Shown one piece after another: positions 27,528-35,333 of a DNA stretch of 35,333 nt (position 1 is the first letter of the stretch; each line of letters begins with the position of its first letter). The position numbers and the translations under genes were made by a program. Under the pieces are notes generated by a model. The model was given only the letters and a program-made list of their open reading frames with translations. It made no database searches and was not told where the DNA came from. Origin of the DNA: an uncultured Alphaproteobacteria bacterium (GTDB lineage: Bacteria; Pseudomonadota; Alphaproteobacteria; Geminicoccales; Geminicoccaceae); assembly GCA_937926445.1 (NCBI GenBank), contig CALBAK010000118.1, positions 1-35,333 of the forward strand, read 5' to 3'.

Positions 27528-28788
27528 CTACTTCTTGGCCTGAGCCACGGCCTCGGCGATGTCGGTCTGGAGCTTGGCCATCGCCTCGTCGAAGGAGAGC
27601 GCCCACGATCGCCTGGGTGACCCGGGTCGTCGTGGCGTTGAACATCACCCGGTTCAACGGATAGTCCCGACAGGCGTAGGCCGCGGGCGCGATCTCGGCG
27701 ACCCGGCGGGCCCAGGCCTGGAGCGCCTTGCAGCCGGCCGGACCGGCGTCCTGATAGGCGAGTCCCTTGGCGGCGATGCCCTTGTGCGCGGGCACCTTCT
27801 TGGTGCGCTCGACGAGCTGCGCGTGGACCGGCTCGGAAGCGAAGAAGTCCAAGACCTTGGCGGCCGCCTGTGGGGCCGCGGTCCGCGTGAAGGCGACGAG
27901 TGCGGCGTCACCGGGCATCCCGCTGCAGGCCGCCGGGCCGCAGGGCGAGCCCACCACCTCCCAGTCGAAGGCGTCGCCGATCGCTTTCTCGAAGCGGCCG
28001 GTCTGCCAGCTGCCGGAATAGTAGTAGACGACTCGTCCGTTGATGAACTCCTGGGCGGCGTCCTGGTAGGCCGCACCGCCCTGGCTCACCCAGACGTCAC
28101 GGGCCATCGTGCCGTCCTTCATCCAGGCGACGAGCTTGGCCATGAGGGTCTTGAAGCCGTCGTCGACGAGCGCGGGTGTGCCGTCGGCGGCGAAGATCTC
28201 GGCGCCGTAAGAGATGGCGGGCCCGGCCACGCGGTGACCGGTGCGATCGATCGCCATCGGGAAGCGAGTCTGGGTGGCCTCGGCGACCTTGCGCGTGGCC
28301 TCTGCCCACTCGTCCCAGCTCGCCTGGGGCCCGGGCAGCTCGACCTTGGCCTGCTCGAAGAGCGTCCGGTTCACGAACCCGCCCGTGATCGTGAGCTGGG
28401 GCATCACGCCGTAGATGCCCTTGTCGGCGGAGCCGCTCCGGAACCAGGGCAGGGTGGCGGTGAAATTCTACTCCCAGTAAGCCGCGTTCACATAGGGTGC
28501 GATGTCGAGATAATACTTGCCGAGGCCACCCAGGTCCGTGACCCGGGCCAGATCCGGACCCTGGCCGGCGGCAAGTTGGACGGGCAGACGCTCGAGGATG
28601 GCCTCGTAGGGCACGGTGGCGACAGTGACCTTGATGTCCGGATTGGACTTGTGAAAGTCCTCGAGCAGGGCCTTGGCGACGTCGCACTCGTTGCCGTCCT
28701 GGTAGCACATGAAGCGCAGCTCGGTGGCCGCGGAGGCCGCCAGCACGCCGAGCGCGATCATCGCCGCACCGATCCACCGAACCCGCAT
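27528..28788 (-). pseudogene. Carbohydrate ABC transporter substrate-binding protein, operon 2 (amber and frameshift)
   Basis: The ATG at 28788 (GAAGG upstream) starts a Sec signal (MRVRWIGAAMIALGVLAASA), then a family-1 binding protein with ELRFMCYQDGNECDVAKALLEDFHKSNPDIKV. TAG at 28468-28470 interrupts AYWE-stop-NFTATLPWFR, where Gln or Lys is expected. The rest is open (GIYGVMPQLTITGGFVNRT to TTTRVTQAIVGA), and a frameshift near 27600 leads to SFDEAMAKLQTDIAEAVAQAKK, which ends at 27528. The periplasmic protein would deliver sugar to the following permeases. It comes after the two oxidoreductase genes, suggesting one transcript from about 31 kb. A single C-to-T change explains the TAG. Confidence 0.8.
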
Positions 28789-28856
28789 CCTCGCCTTCCC
28801 GCAGCCGGATCCCGGTCCGCCGATGGCCTGCCAGCGGCCGGCGACGGGACGATGAC

Positions 28857-29933
28857 TTAGGCCGGCAGCCAGCGCAACCACCCCCCATAGGCCGGGTGCG
28901 AGGCGCGCAGCGGCAGCTCGACCGCCTCGCGGGTGGCGGCGGCGTAATAGAGGGCGGTCGCGAGCTCGACCGACCGGCGCGCGTCGGCGAGCGTCACGGG
29001 CGGCTCCTCGCCCGTCTCGAGGCTCGCCGCGAGCTCGGCGAACAGGCCCTGGTAACCCTCTGGACCCGGCCGGAAATCCTCGAGCAGGCGCTTGACCTCG
29101 GCCGCGGTCTCGGGATCGCGGGGAACGAAGCGCCAGGGGTCGCCGGCCGGCCGGTACGGGGAGAGCGCGCTCTCGACCGTGAGATGGGCGAAGCAGAACC
29201 GCAGGCGGGTGATCTCCTCGGCCGAGCCGAGCGTCACCGAGAGGGTCACGAGCGTGCCGTCCGCCATCTCGAGACAGGCGGCGGCGCAGTCCTCGGTCTC
29301 GATGCAGTTGACTCGGGTGGCAATCGTCGCCTGGACCCGGCGGGCCGGACCCAGGACCTCGGTCAAGAGATCGTGGGCGTGGATCGCGTGGCTCACGAGC
29401 GCGCCGCCGAGCTCGCTGTCCTTCCGCCCGCGCCAGGGGACCCGATAATAGGCCGGGCCACGGTCCCAATGGGTCTCGACCGTGGCGACCAGGGGCCGCC
29501 CCGGCACACCCGCCTCGATCAGGCGCCAGAGTTTCCGGATGCCGTTCCCGAACCGATACTGGTAGACGGGGCAGACCACGCGCCCTCGGGCCTTGGCCAG
29601 GGCGGCGATGCCGTCGACCTCGGCGAGCGAGCCGGCGAGCGGCTTCTCGCAGACCACGTCCTTGCCCTGCTCGAGAGCGGCACGCACGGCCGGCGCGTGG
29701 AGCGAGGGCGGCAGGCAGATGTCGACCACGTCGACATCGTCGCGCGCCAGAACCCGCTCGAGCGAGCTCTCGACCTCGCTTCCGGGGGCGCGAGCGGCGA
29801 GCGCTCGCGCCCGGGCGAGATCCCGGTCGCAGATCACCCGCACCTCCCAGACGTCCTGGAGGAGCAGGAGCGCGTCGAGATGCTGGGCGCCGATCCCGGC
29901 GCCCACGACGGCGATCCGCCGTCTGCCGCTCAC
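28857..29933 (-). CDS. Gfo/Idh/MocA-family oxidoreductase, copy A
   Basis: The 358-residue protein has an N-terminal Rossmann fold (RRIAVVGAGIGAQH, 5-18) and the family's EKP signature in VCEKPLAG (Glu96-Lys97-Pro98), where the lysine contacts the nicotinamide. A C-terminal alpha/beta domain follows, with GGALVSHAIHAHDLL holding the catalytic-type histidines. The family oxidises or reduces sugars, inositols and related polyols with NAD(P). The GTG start at 29933 overlaps the upstream gene's stop by four bases (GTGA), so the two are probably translated together. It is followed 68 bp later by the sugar-binding protein gene, fitting a role in metabolising what that system imported. Substrate unknown. 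No damage seen. Confidence 0.88.
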   Translation of the reverse strand: MSGRRRIAVVGAGIGAQHLDALLLLQDVWEVRVICDRDLARARALAARAPGSEVESSLERVLARDDVDVVDICLPPSLHAPAVRAALEQGKDVVCEKPLAGSLAEVDGIAALAKARGRVVCPVYQYRFGNGIRKLWRLIEAGVPGRPLVATVETHWDRGPAYYRVPWRGRKDSELGGALVSHAIHAHDLLTEVLGPARRVQATIATRVNCIETEDCAAACLEMADGTLVTLSVTLGSAEEITRLRFCFAHLTVESALSPYRPAGDPWRFVPRDPETAAEVKRLLEDFRPGPEGYQGLFAELAASLETGEEPPVTLADARRSVELATALYYAAATREAVELPLRASHPAYGGWLRWLPA

Positions 29934-30961
29934 GGCACGGCCCCCTGGGCTTCCGCGAGCGCCTGGGCACGCAAGGCGAGCTCGGTGGCGGCGAAGGTGT
30001 GCGCCTGCGACATCGCCCGCTCGCTGCGCTCGAGCACGTCTTCCACGAGGAGGCGGTAATAGGGCAGCTCGGCATCGGCACAGTCGATCTTCCGCACGCC
30101 CTCGCGGTCGACCAGGAAGAGATGGTCGATGCCCGGGGCACCGCCGATGTCGACATATTTGCGGAGCTCGAGATAGCCCTCGGTGCCGAGCACGAAGAGC
30201 CGGCCGTCGCCCCAGGTCGGCAGCCCGTCCGGGGTGTACCAGTCGACCCGGAAATAGCCGCTCGCCCGGCCGGCGCGCAGCATCGCCTCACCGAAGTCCT
30301 GCAGGCCCGGATCGGCCGGGTTGGCGAGGTTGGCCACCCGTGCCGCCACCACGCTCGCTTCCCTGGCGCCGGTGAAGGCCAGGAACTGGTCGCACTGGTG
30401 ACTGCCGATGTCGGCGAGCACGCCGCCGTAGCGCCGCCGCTCGAAGAACCAGGCGGGCCTGAGATGCCGGTTGAGACGGTGCGGACCGAGGCCCGCGGTG
30501 TGGACGACCTCGCCGATCGCGCCCCCTCGCACGAGCTCGAGCGCGCGGGTCACGGCGCGGACCTCGAAGCGCTCGGAGAAGTTGACCGACCAGATCCGCC
30601 CGGTCTCGGCCTGGGTCCGGCGCAACGCCTCGAGCTGGTCCAGCGAGACGCAGCCCGGCTTGTCGCTCATCACGTCCTTGCCGTGCCGCATCGCCTCGAT
30701 GGCGATCGACGCGCGCTCGTCGTTGGGAGCCGCGGTCAGCACGAGCCGGACCTCGGGATCCTCGAGCAGGCGACGGCGGTCCTCGACCCGCGGGATGTCC
30801 GGGAAGCGCTCGCGGAAGCCGAACAAGGGCTGCGGCGTGCCCTCGGTCCAGAAGCCCTTGCAGCGGCAGCCGAGCTCGAGGAGCCGGCCGACCATCTCGT
30901 AGATGTGGCGATGATCGAGGCCGATCGCCGCGAACGCGATCGACGCGGGCTTCCTCCCCAC
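29930..30961 (-). CDS. Gfo/Idh/MocA-family oxidoreductase, copy B
   Basis: The 343-residue protein starts MGRKPASIAFAAIGLDHRHIYEM. Its Rossmann motif is divergent: LDHRH replaces the glycine-rich loop. The signature is SDKPGC (Asp100-Lys101-Pro102), the Asp variant of EKP. GGVLADIGSHQCDQFL (about 178-193) matches the family's substrate-side motif. It is the first gene of the sugar operon; the GTG start at 30961 has a purine-rich GAGGGGGAGA upstream. The two neighbouring family members differ strongly, so they probably act on different substrates or as sequential enzymes rather than being a recent duplication. The divergent loop may mean altered cofactor binding, which is inference. Role: sugar or polyol oxidation in the cytoplasm. 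Confidence 0.85.
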   Translation of the reverse strand: MGRKPASIAFAAIGLDHRHIYEMVGRLLELGCRCKGFWTEGTPQPLFGFRERFPDIPRVEDRRRLLEDPEVRLVLTAAPNDERASIAIEAMRHGKDVMSDKPGCVSLDQLEALRRTQAETGRIWSVNFSERFEVRAVTRALELVRGGAIGEVVHTAGLGPHRLNRHLRPAWFFERRRYGGVLADIGSHQCDQFLAFTGAREASVVAARVANLANPADPGLQDFGEAMLRAGRASGYFRVDWYTPDGLPTWGDGRLFVLGTEGYLELRKYVDIGGAPGIDHLFLVDREGVRKIDCADAELPYYRLLVEDVLERSERAMSQAHTFAATELALRAQALAEAQGAVP

Positions 30962-31043
30962 ATCCGTTCTCCCCCTCGGCGCCCGTACGGCCCGCCTTCT
31001 ACCAGTCCGGCCGCTCCCGCACAGTCCGCCTGCGCGCGCCGGC

Positions 31044-31508
31044 TCAGCGCGAATAGGTGCCGACGAGCTCGGTTCCGGCGATCACCTGCGGCTCGGCCGC
31101 GGCCAGGACCTCGCGGCAGCCGGGCCTGGCCCCGAGCGGCAGCGTCGCGACCGAGAGTGCCAGGAGCAGGAAGCGGTAGTGGTGCGTGCCGTGCCCCCTG
31201 GGCGGGCAGGGGCCGCCCCAACCGGGCTTGCGGAAATCGTTGATCGCCTGGCGCAACCGGCCGACCTTCTCGGCCTTGGCGAGGCCTTCGGGAAGGCTCG
31301 TCTGGTCGGAGGGGATGTCGAAGACCGCCCAGTGGTACCAGGTGCCGGCGGGCGCGTCGCGGTCCTCGCAGACGAGCACGAAGCTGCGGGTGCCGGGCGG
31401 CGCGCCGCTCCACGAAACGGGTGGGGACAGATCGGCGCCTTCGCAAGTGTGTCGGTCGGGAATCCGGCCGCCGGCCGGGAAGGCCGGGCTCGAGAGCCGC
31501 ATCGCCAT
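31044..31508 (-). CDS. YbhB/YbcL-family PEBP protein (Raf-kinase-inhibitor-like)
   Basis: The 154-residue protein starts MAMRLSSPAFPAGGRIPDRHTCEGADLSPP. It shows the PEBP ligand-site motifs DRDAPAGTWYHW (about 49-60, from the classical DPDAP pattern) and WGGPCPPRGHGTHHYRF (about 97-113), both in the expected order. No signal peptide is evident, so it is probably cytoplasmic. Bacterial members bind small anions or phospholipid-like ligands, but their role is poorly known. The ATG at 31508 follows GGAGAA at about 6-bp spacing. It stands between the sugar operon and an EamA remnant; its own promoter would lie in the 121-bp gap upstream. Family assignment is firm, function open. Confidence 0.88.
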   Translation of the reverse strand: MAMRLSSPAFPAGGRIPDRHTCEGADLSPPVSWSGAPPGTRSFVLVCEDRDAPAGTWYHWAVFDIPSDQTSLPEGLAKAEKVGRLRQAINDFRKPGWGGPCPPRGHGTHHYRFLLLALSVATLPLGARPGCREVLAAAEPQVIAGTELVGTYSR

Positions 31509-31629
31509 GGACGTTTCTCCCCGATCGGGCCGCGATCATGCCACGGCCGGCGGCGCGCGCCAGGGGGAGAGCCTCGGCCGGCGACCGCTCGCGGGCCGGC
31601 GAGCCCGTCGGTCAGCGCCTGACCCAGGA

Positions 31630-31884
31630 TCACGAGCCCACCGAGCCGCCGAGCCCGAGGCCGCCCAGGAGAGCCGCGGGCGCGAGATGCGCCCGGCGCC
31701 GGCCTCGGGCTTCGCCGATCGCGAGCGCGAGGAGGGCGACCGCGAGCCCGGCCACGAGCAGCCGCGAGGCGGCGAGCGGCAGCACCGACCAGTCCTCGAG
31801 CAGTCGGTCGGTGGCCGGAAAGGTGGTCGCCGAGACGAGCACGCTCGCCGCGGCGATCGCGTTCGCCCGCAACGCCCCGCTCAT
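31630..31884 (-). pseudogene. Truncated EamA/DMT-family transporter remnant
   Basis: The 84-codon frame starts MSGALRANAIAAASVLVSATTFPATDRLLEDW. It keeps the EamA first-helix and motif region (TTFPAT, then LPLAASRLLVAGLAVALLALAI), then stops at 31630 after GGLGLGGSVGS. A full member has about 280-300 residues and ten helices, so roughly three quarters is missing. The start ATG overlaps the stop of the upstream cyclotransferase-like gene (ATGA), showing a former operon. The 121 bp beyond, up to the PEBP gene, hold no continuation I can recognise. Confidence 0.6.
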
Positions 31885-32342
31885 GGCAGTTCGGCGCCGA
31901 TCAGATCCGCCCCGCGGCCGAGATAGAGCGGCTTGAAGCGGGTCTGCCAGGCGGCGAGCTCCCAAGCCTCCTCGGTCGGTCGGAGCAACCCCGGCACCGC
32001 CCGATAGACGAGTGCCGCGACCCGCTCGCCCGATCGTGTCTCGACCCTCACGAGCTCGAGCCGGTAGCCCGGCCCCTCGTAGGCATCGAGCCGGGCACGC
32101 TCCCGCCTGTCGCCGGTGCGCCAGAGCCGGCCCTCGACCCGGCCCGTGGGGTCGGGGACGAGCATGGGATAGCTCGCGCCTTGCACCCGCACGCGCCGGA
32201 ACCCCTTGAGCCGAGCCGGCTCGAGCTCGGCCGGATCGACCGGCCGGCCGATCACGAGCCCCAGGATCTCGGGGTCCATGAGCGTGCCGAAGAAGAAGAG
32301 CGGCAGCCAATCCTCGACGCGGCTGGGCTCGGGCACGGTCAC
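31881..32342 (-). CDS. Gamma-glutamylcyclotransferase-like (AIG2/GGCT fold) protein
   Basis: The 153-residue protein has the family's substrate loop FFFGTLMDPEI (about 16-26, usually YGTL/FGTL) and the likely catalytic glutamate in LDAYEGPGYRLELV (about Glu89). It ends FKPLYLGRGADLIGAELP. GGCT-fold enzymes cyclise gamma-glutamyl compounds to 5-oxoproline; many bacterial members are uncharacterised, so the reaction is only likely. The GTG at 32342 is chosen for the AGGGG about 6 bp upstream and for fit to the family length; the frame is open 35 codons further. It follows the binding-protein gene of the NMT1-type importer by 64 bp, across a strong stem-loop, and overlaps the EamA remnant by ATGA. 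Confidence 0.8.
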   Translation of the reverse strand: MTVPEPSRVEDWLPLFFFGTLMDPEILGLVIGRPVDPAELEPARLKGFRRVRVQGASYPMLVPDPTGRVEGRLWRTGDRRERARLDAYEGPGYRLELVRVETRSGERVAALVYRAVPGLLRPTEEAWELAAWQTRFKPLYLGRGADLIGAELP

Positions 32343-32369
32343 GATCGCCCCTGCGATCGGCCGCTCCGA

Positions 32370-32390
32370 GGTGGCCGGGAACCGGCCACC
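32370..32390 (-). terminator. Strong stem-loop between binding protein and cyclotransferase-like gene
   Basis: GGTGGCCGG, loop ttc (RNA sense), CCGGCCACC form a perfect 9-bp stem 17 bp past the binding-protein stop. There is no T tract. It may be a weak terminator or an RNA-stabilising hairpin that raises binding-protein mRNA over downstream genes. Confidence 0.4.
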
Positions 32391-32406
32391 CCGCCGTGAA
32401 GCCGGC

Positions 32407-33408
32407 TCACTTGGGCTGAGCGTTCCAGACCGCGTGCGTCCAGGCACCGGTCGGGGCCTTCGAGATCACCGGATCCGAACCGCCGGCCAGGAGCACCTTG
32501 ACGGTCCGCTCGTAGTCCTCGGGGTCGAGATAGCCGATTCCCTTGGAGCCACCCTTGTCGATCAGCTTGGCGATCTCGCCCATCATCCGCTTCTGGTGCT
32601 TCTCGGTCTGGGCACCCGTCGTGTCGTTGTCGAGCACGATCGTGGCCGCCTGGTCCTGGTGCTGGATTGCCCAGGCCCAGCCCTCCATCGAGGCCTTCAA
32701 GAAGCGCCCGAGCCGCTCCACGGCCTTGGGATCGGCGAGCGTGCGCTCGAGGGTGTAGAGCCCGTCCTCGAGCGTCGCCACCCCCTGGTCTTCGTACTTG
32801 AAGACGACGAGGTCCTCGGGCTTGTAGCCGGCATCGATGACCTGCCAGTACTCGTTGTAGGTCATCGTGCTGATGCAGTCGGCCTGCTTCTGCAAAAGCG
32901 GGTCGACGTTGAAGCCCTGCTTCAAGACCGTCACCCCGTCCGGCCCACCCTTGGTCGACAGCCCGAGCTGGCTCATCCAAGAGAGAAACGGATATTCGTT
33001 GCCGGCGAACCAGACGCCGAGTGTTCTGCCTTTGAAGTCGGTCTTCGGGTCCTTGATGCCGGTCTCCTTGCGACAGGTCAGCATCATGCCAGACTTCTTG
33101 AACACTTGTGCGATGTTGACGAGCGGTAGGCCCTTCTCGCGCGCGGCGAGGGCCGCCGGCATCCACTCGACGATCACGTCGGCGCCGCCGCCGGCGATCA
33201 CCTGCGGCGGAGCGATGTCCGGTCCGCCGGGCTTGATCGTCACATCCAGCCCGTATTTCTGGTAGATGCCCTTGTCCTTGGCGACAAAATAGCCCGCGAA
33301 CTGGGCTTGCGTCACCCATTTGAGCTGCAGGGTCATCTTGTCGGCCGCTCGGGCTTCGCCCGCCAGAAGCGCCAGCGCCGCCGCACCGGCCAGCCATACC
33401 GCTCGCAT
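32407..33408 (-). CDS. NMT1/THI5-type ABC transporter substrate-binding protein
   Basis: The 333-residue protein has a signal peptide (MRAVWLAGAAALALLAGEARA, cut near 22), then the NMT1/THI5 start LQLKWVTQAQFAGYFVAKDKG, typical of binding proteins for pyrimidine (HMP), riboflavin or nitrate/sulfonate-like ligands. Further landmarks are GLDVTIKPGGPDIAPPQVIAGG, CRKETGIKDPKTDFKGRT, and MTYNEYWQVIDAG near the middle. It binds a small ligand in the periplasm for the two permeases encoded just upstream on the same strand. The ATG at 33408 follows AGGAGG. The ligand cannot be named: no thi or rib genes and no riboswitch lie in view, since the operon start is beyond the right edge. Confidence 0.88.
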   Translation of the reverse strand: MRAVWLAGAAALALLAGEARAADKMTLQLKWVTQAQFAGYFVAKDKGIYQKYGLDVTIKPGGPDIAPPQVIAGGGADVIVEWMPAALAAREKGLPLVNIAQVFKKSGMMLTCRKETGIKDPKTDFKGRTLGVWFAGNEYPFLSWMSQLGLSTKGGPDGVTVLKQGFNVDPLLQKQADCISTMTYNEYWQVIDAGYKPEDLVVFKYEDQGVATLEDGLYTLERTLADPKAVERLGRFLKASMEGWAWAIQHQDQAATIVLDNDTTGAQTEKHQKRMMGEIAKLIDKGGSKGIGYLDPEDYERTVKVLLAGGSDPVISKAPTGAWTHAVWNAQPK

Positions 33409-33461
33409 CCTCGCCTCCTCTTTTCTGCGTTCGGCGGCGGCGGCCGGCCCCTCCGTCCGCC

Positions 33462-34607
33462 TCAGCCCGCCACCCGTCGAAACGAGGGATGCCAGAAGGT
33501 GAGCCGCCGTTCCAGAACCGCCAGAAGCCCGTAGGTGGCCGAACCCGAAACGGCGGCGACCGCGATCGTCGCCCAGACGAGGTCGAGCGCCATCTTCGCG
33601 ACCTCGGTCGAGATCCGAAAGCCCATGCCGACGATGGGGGTGCCGAAGAACTCGGCGACGATCGCCCCGATGAGCGCGAGCGTGCTGTTGATCTTCAAGG
33701 CGTTGAAGACGAAGGGCAGCGCGGTCGGCAGCCGCAGCTTCCAAAGGCTCGCGAGGTAGGAGGCTGCATAGGACCGCATCAGATCGAGTTCGAGCCTTCC
33801 CGCTGCTCGCAGCCCCTCGAGCGTGTTCACGAGCATCGGGAAGAAGGTCATGACGACGACGACCGCGGCCTTCGATTGCCAATCGAAGCCGAACCACATG
33901 ACGAGGATGGGGGCGATGCCGACGATCGGCAGGGCCGCGACGAGGTTGCCGAGCGGCAACAGACCGCGGGCGAGGAACGGGACCCGATCGGCCAGAAGCG
34001 CGACGGCGAAGCCGGCCGCACAGCCCATGGCCCAGCCCGGGATCACCGCCCGCACGAAGGTCTGGACGAAATCGGCCCGCAGGACGTCGGCATGCGCCAC
34101 GAGCGCCCGGCCGATCGCCGAGGGCGGCGGCAACAGCACGCCCGGGATGCCGAAGCCGCGGACCAGCAGCTCCCAGACATAGAGCACGCCCACCCCGAAC
34201 AGCCCCGGCACGAGGAGCGCCCCGGGCCCCTGCCGTGCGGTCGCCGCCGCCAAGAGCCCCATCGCCCGAAAGGCCGCGAGGAAGAGGGCCGCGAGCAGGA
34301 GCCAGATCCCGGGTCCGCGCGACCCCGGCGGGTCGGCGGGGTCGATCAGAAGGAGGGGCGCCGCCGAGACCAGGAGCACGGCGCCGGCAAGGGCGAGGCC
34401 CGGGAGGAGGCCCGTCTTCGCGCCGCGCGTCGCCGCGAGCACGACCACGAGCACGAGAACGAGCAGTAGTGCGAGCGGCCGGGCGAAGAACCAGCCGGCG
34501 GGGCCGATCGGCAGAAAGAGCGCCCCGACCGCCGCGATCAGCGCTCCCGTCCCGGCCTCGGCGCGCGCTTCGCCCGTCATCCGGTCGATCGCCTCGAACG
34601 CACTCAC
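33462..34607 (-). CDS. NMT1-system ABC permease with extra N-terminal membrane domain
   Basis: The 381-residue protein is about 130 residues longer than the usual SsuC/TauC-like permease. Residues 20-121 hold four extra hydrophobic segments (GALIAAVGALFLPIGPAGW, LALLLVLVLVVVL, LALAGAVLLVSAAPLLL and LLLAALFLAAF). The canonical part then starts near 132 (ELLVRGFGIPGVLLPPPSAIG) and has the coupling loop LMRSYAASYLASLWKLRLPTALPFVFNALKI. It forms half of the membrane channel. The GTG start at 34607 overlaps the upstream permease's stop (GTGA), so the pair is translationally coupled. The extension is in frame and undamaged, not a frameshift product. Its role is unknown. Confidence 0.88.
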   Translation of the reverse strand: MSAFEAIDRMTGEARAEAGTGALIAAVGALFLPIGPAGWFFARPLALLLVLVLVVVLAATRGAKTGLLPGLALAGAVLLVSAAPLLLIDPADPPGSRGPGIWLLLAALFLAAFRAMGLLAAATARQGPGALLVPGLFGVGVLYVWELLVRGFGIPGVLLPPPSAIGRALVAHADVLRADFVQTFVRAVIPGWAMGCAAGFAVALLADRVPFLARGLLPLGNLVAALPIVGIAPILVMWFGFDWQSKAAVVVVMTFFPMLVNTLEGLRAAGRLELDLMRSYAASYLASLWKLRLPTALPFVFNALKINSTLALIGAIVAEFFGTPIVGMGFRISTEVAKMALDLVWATIAVAAVSGSATYGLLAVLERRLTFWHPSFRRVAG

Positions 34608-35333
34608 GGGCCGCCTCCGAGCCGGCCACGCACCAGCCGCTCGGCGAGGCCCACGGCCGCCACCAACAGCGCCGCCAAGAGCGAGGCCATGACGAGGGCC
34701 GCCCAGATCTGCACCGTCTGGCCGTAATAGGAGCCGGTCAGAAGGCGCGCCCCGAGCCCGGCCACGGCCCCGGTCGGGAGCTCGCCCACGATCGCACCCA
34801 CGAGGGCGATCGAGACCGCCACTTTCAGGCTCGTGAAGAGGAACGGTAGCGAAGCCGGAAAGCGCAAATATCGCAGCACCTGCCGCGCATCGGCGTTCCA
34901 GGTCTTCATGAGCTCGAGCTGGATCGGCTCGGGCGAGCGTAGCCCCTTCACCATGCCGATCGTCACCGGGAAGAAGCAGAGATAGGTCGAGATCAGGGCT
35001 TTCGGCAGGAGCCCCGTGAGTCCCACGGCGGCGAGCACCACGACGATGATGGGCGCGATCGCCAGGATCGGCACGGTCTGCGAGGCGACGATCCAGGGCA
35101 GGAGCGCACGATCGAGGGTGGGGCTGTGGACGATCGCCACCGCGAGCGCGATGCCGAGGGCGGTGCCGAGGACGAAGCCCAGGAGTGTGGACGAGAGCGT
35201 GACCCCGGCATGGTAGAGGAGCGAGCGGCGCGAGCCGGCCGGCAGGTCGAGGACCGTCTTTTTCAGTTCGACCAGGATCTGGTGCGGGGCGGGCAGGACC
35301 GGCCGCTCCATGGCCCAGGCCTCGGCGACGAGC
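34604..35333 (-). CDS. NMT1-system ABC permease, 5' end beyond window
   Basis: At least 242 residues are seen. The frame is open to the right edge (LVAEAWAMERPVLPAPHQ), and the VLPAPHQILVEL segment matches the start of the periplasmic entry region of SsuC-like permeases, so a few tens of N-terminal residues are probably missing. Helices follow, and the coupling loop reads QLELMKTWNADARQVLRYLRFPASLPFLFTSLKV. It is the second channel subunit; having two different permeases implies a heterodimer. The ATPase gene is presumably upstream beyond the window. The stop overlaps the next gene by four bases. No fault seen. Confidence 0.88.
   Translation of the reverse strand, partial: LVAEAWAMERPVLPAPHQILVELKKTVLDLPAGSRRSLLYHAGVTLSSTLLGFVLGTALGIALAVAIVHSPTLDRALLPWIVASQTVPILAIAPIIVVVLAAVGLTGLLPKALISTYLCFFPVTIGMVKGLRSPEPIQLELMKTWNADARQVLRYLRFPASLPFLFTSLKVAVSIALVGAIVGELPTGAVAGLGARLLTGSYYGQTVQIWAALVMASLLAALLVAAVGLAERLVRGRLGGGP

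Overview
The window is GC-rich bacterial chromosome (roughly 70% GC by eye). Gene content and codon use suggest an alphaproteobacterium of the Rhodospirillales/Geminicoccales kind; this is an inference from protein style, since no rRNA or marker phylogeny is available. No rRNA, tRNA or CRISPR array was recognised.

Region 1 (1-7.1 kb) is housekeeping and membrane biology: a secreted Hint-domain protein whose C-terminal frame is broken, the ribosome-associated GTPase typA, a divergent class III adenylate/guanylate cyclase with a large extracytoplasmic sensor, and an overlapping nfeD-slipin pair (membrane serine protease plus SPFH protein). Region 2 (7.1-14.7 kb) holds an SDR dehydrogenase of the DHRS6/2-keto-3-deoxy-fuconate type, a frameshifted small membrane protein, an IS630-family insertion sequence with visible terminal inverted repeats, a UxaA-type sugar-acid dehydratase, and two long stretches (1.2 and 2.6 kb) with no convincing gene. 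Region 3 (14.7-18.3 kb) has a GT8-like glycosyltransferase, argE and a VOC-fold protein.

Region 4 (18.4-31 kb) is two carbohydrate ABC-transporter operons facing each other. The first (+ strand: binding protein, MalF-like, MalG-like) is a set of pseudogenes with a lost start codon, five in-frame stops, several frameshifts and a small duplication. It is followed by an intact secreted GH26-like glycoside hydrolase and 1.5 kb without a gene. The second (- strand: two Gfo/Idh/MocA oxidoreductases, binding protein, MalF, MalG, MalK) is also decaying: binding protein, MalG and MalK carry stops or frameshifts, while MalF and both oxidoreductases remain open. The likely original role was sugar or polyol uptake coupled to oxidation; uptake by either system is now doubtful unless the lesions are sequencing errors.

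Region 5 (31-35.3 kb, - strand) contains a YbhB-type PEBP protein, an EamA transporter remnant, a gamma-glutamylcyclotransferase-like protein, and an NMT1/THI5-type ABC importer (binding protein and two permeases, the last running off the right edge).

The main theme is local genome decay: an IS element, broken transport operons and long gene-free GC-rich stretches next to intact core genes. I did not find a clearly new system. The best leads are the Hint protein, the intact hydrolase surrounded by dead transporters, the Trp-to-stop pattern in the first operon, and the permease with an extra N-terminal membrane domain.
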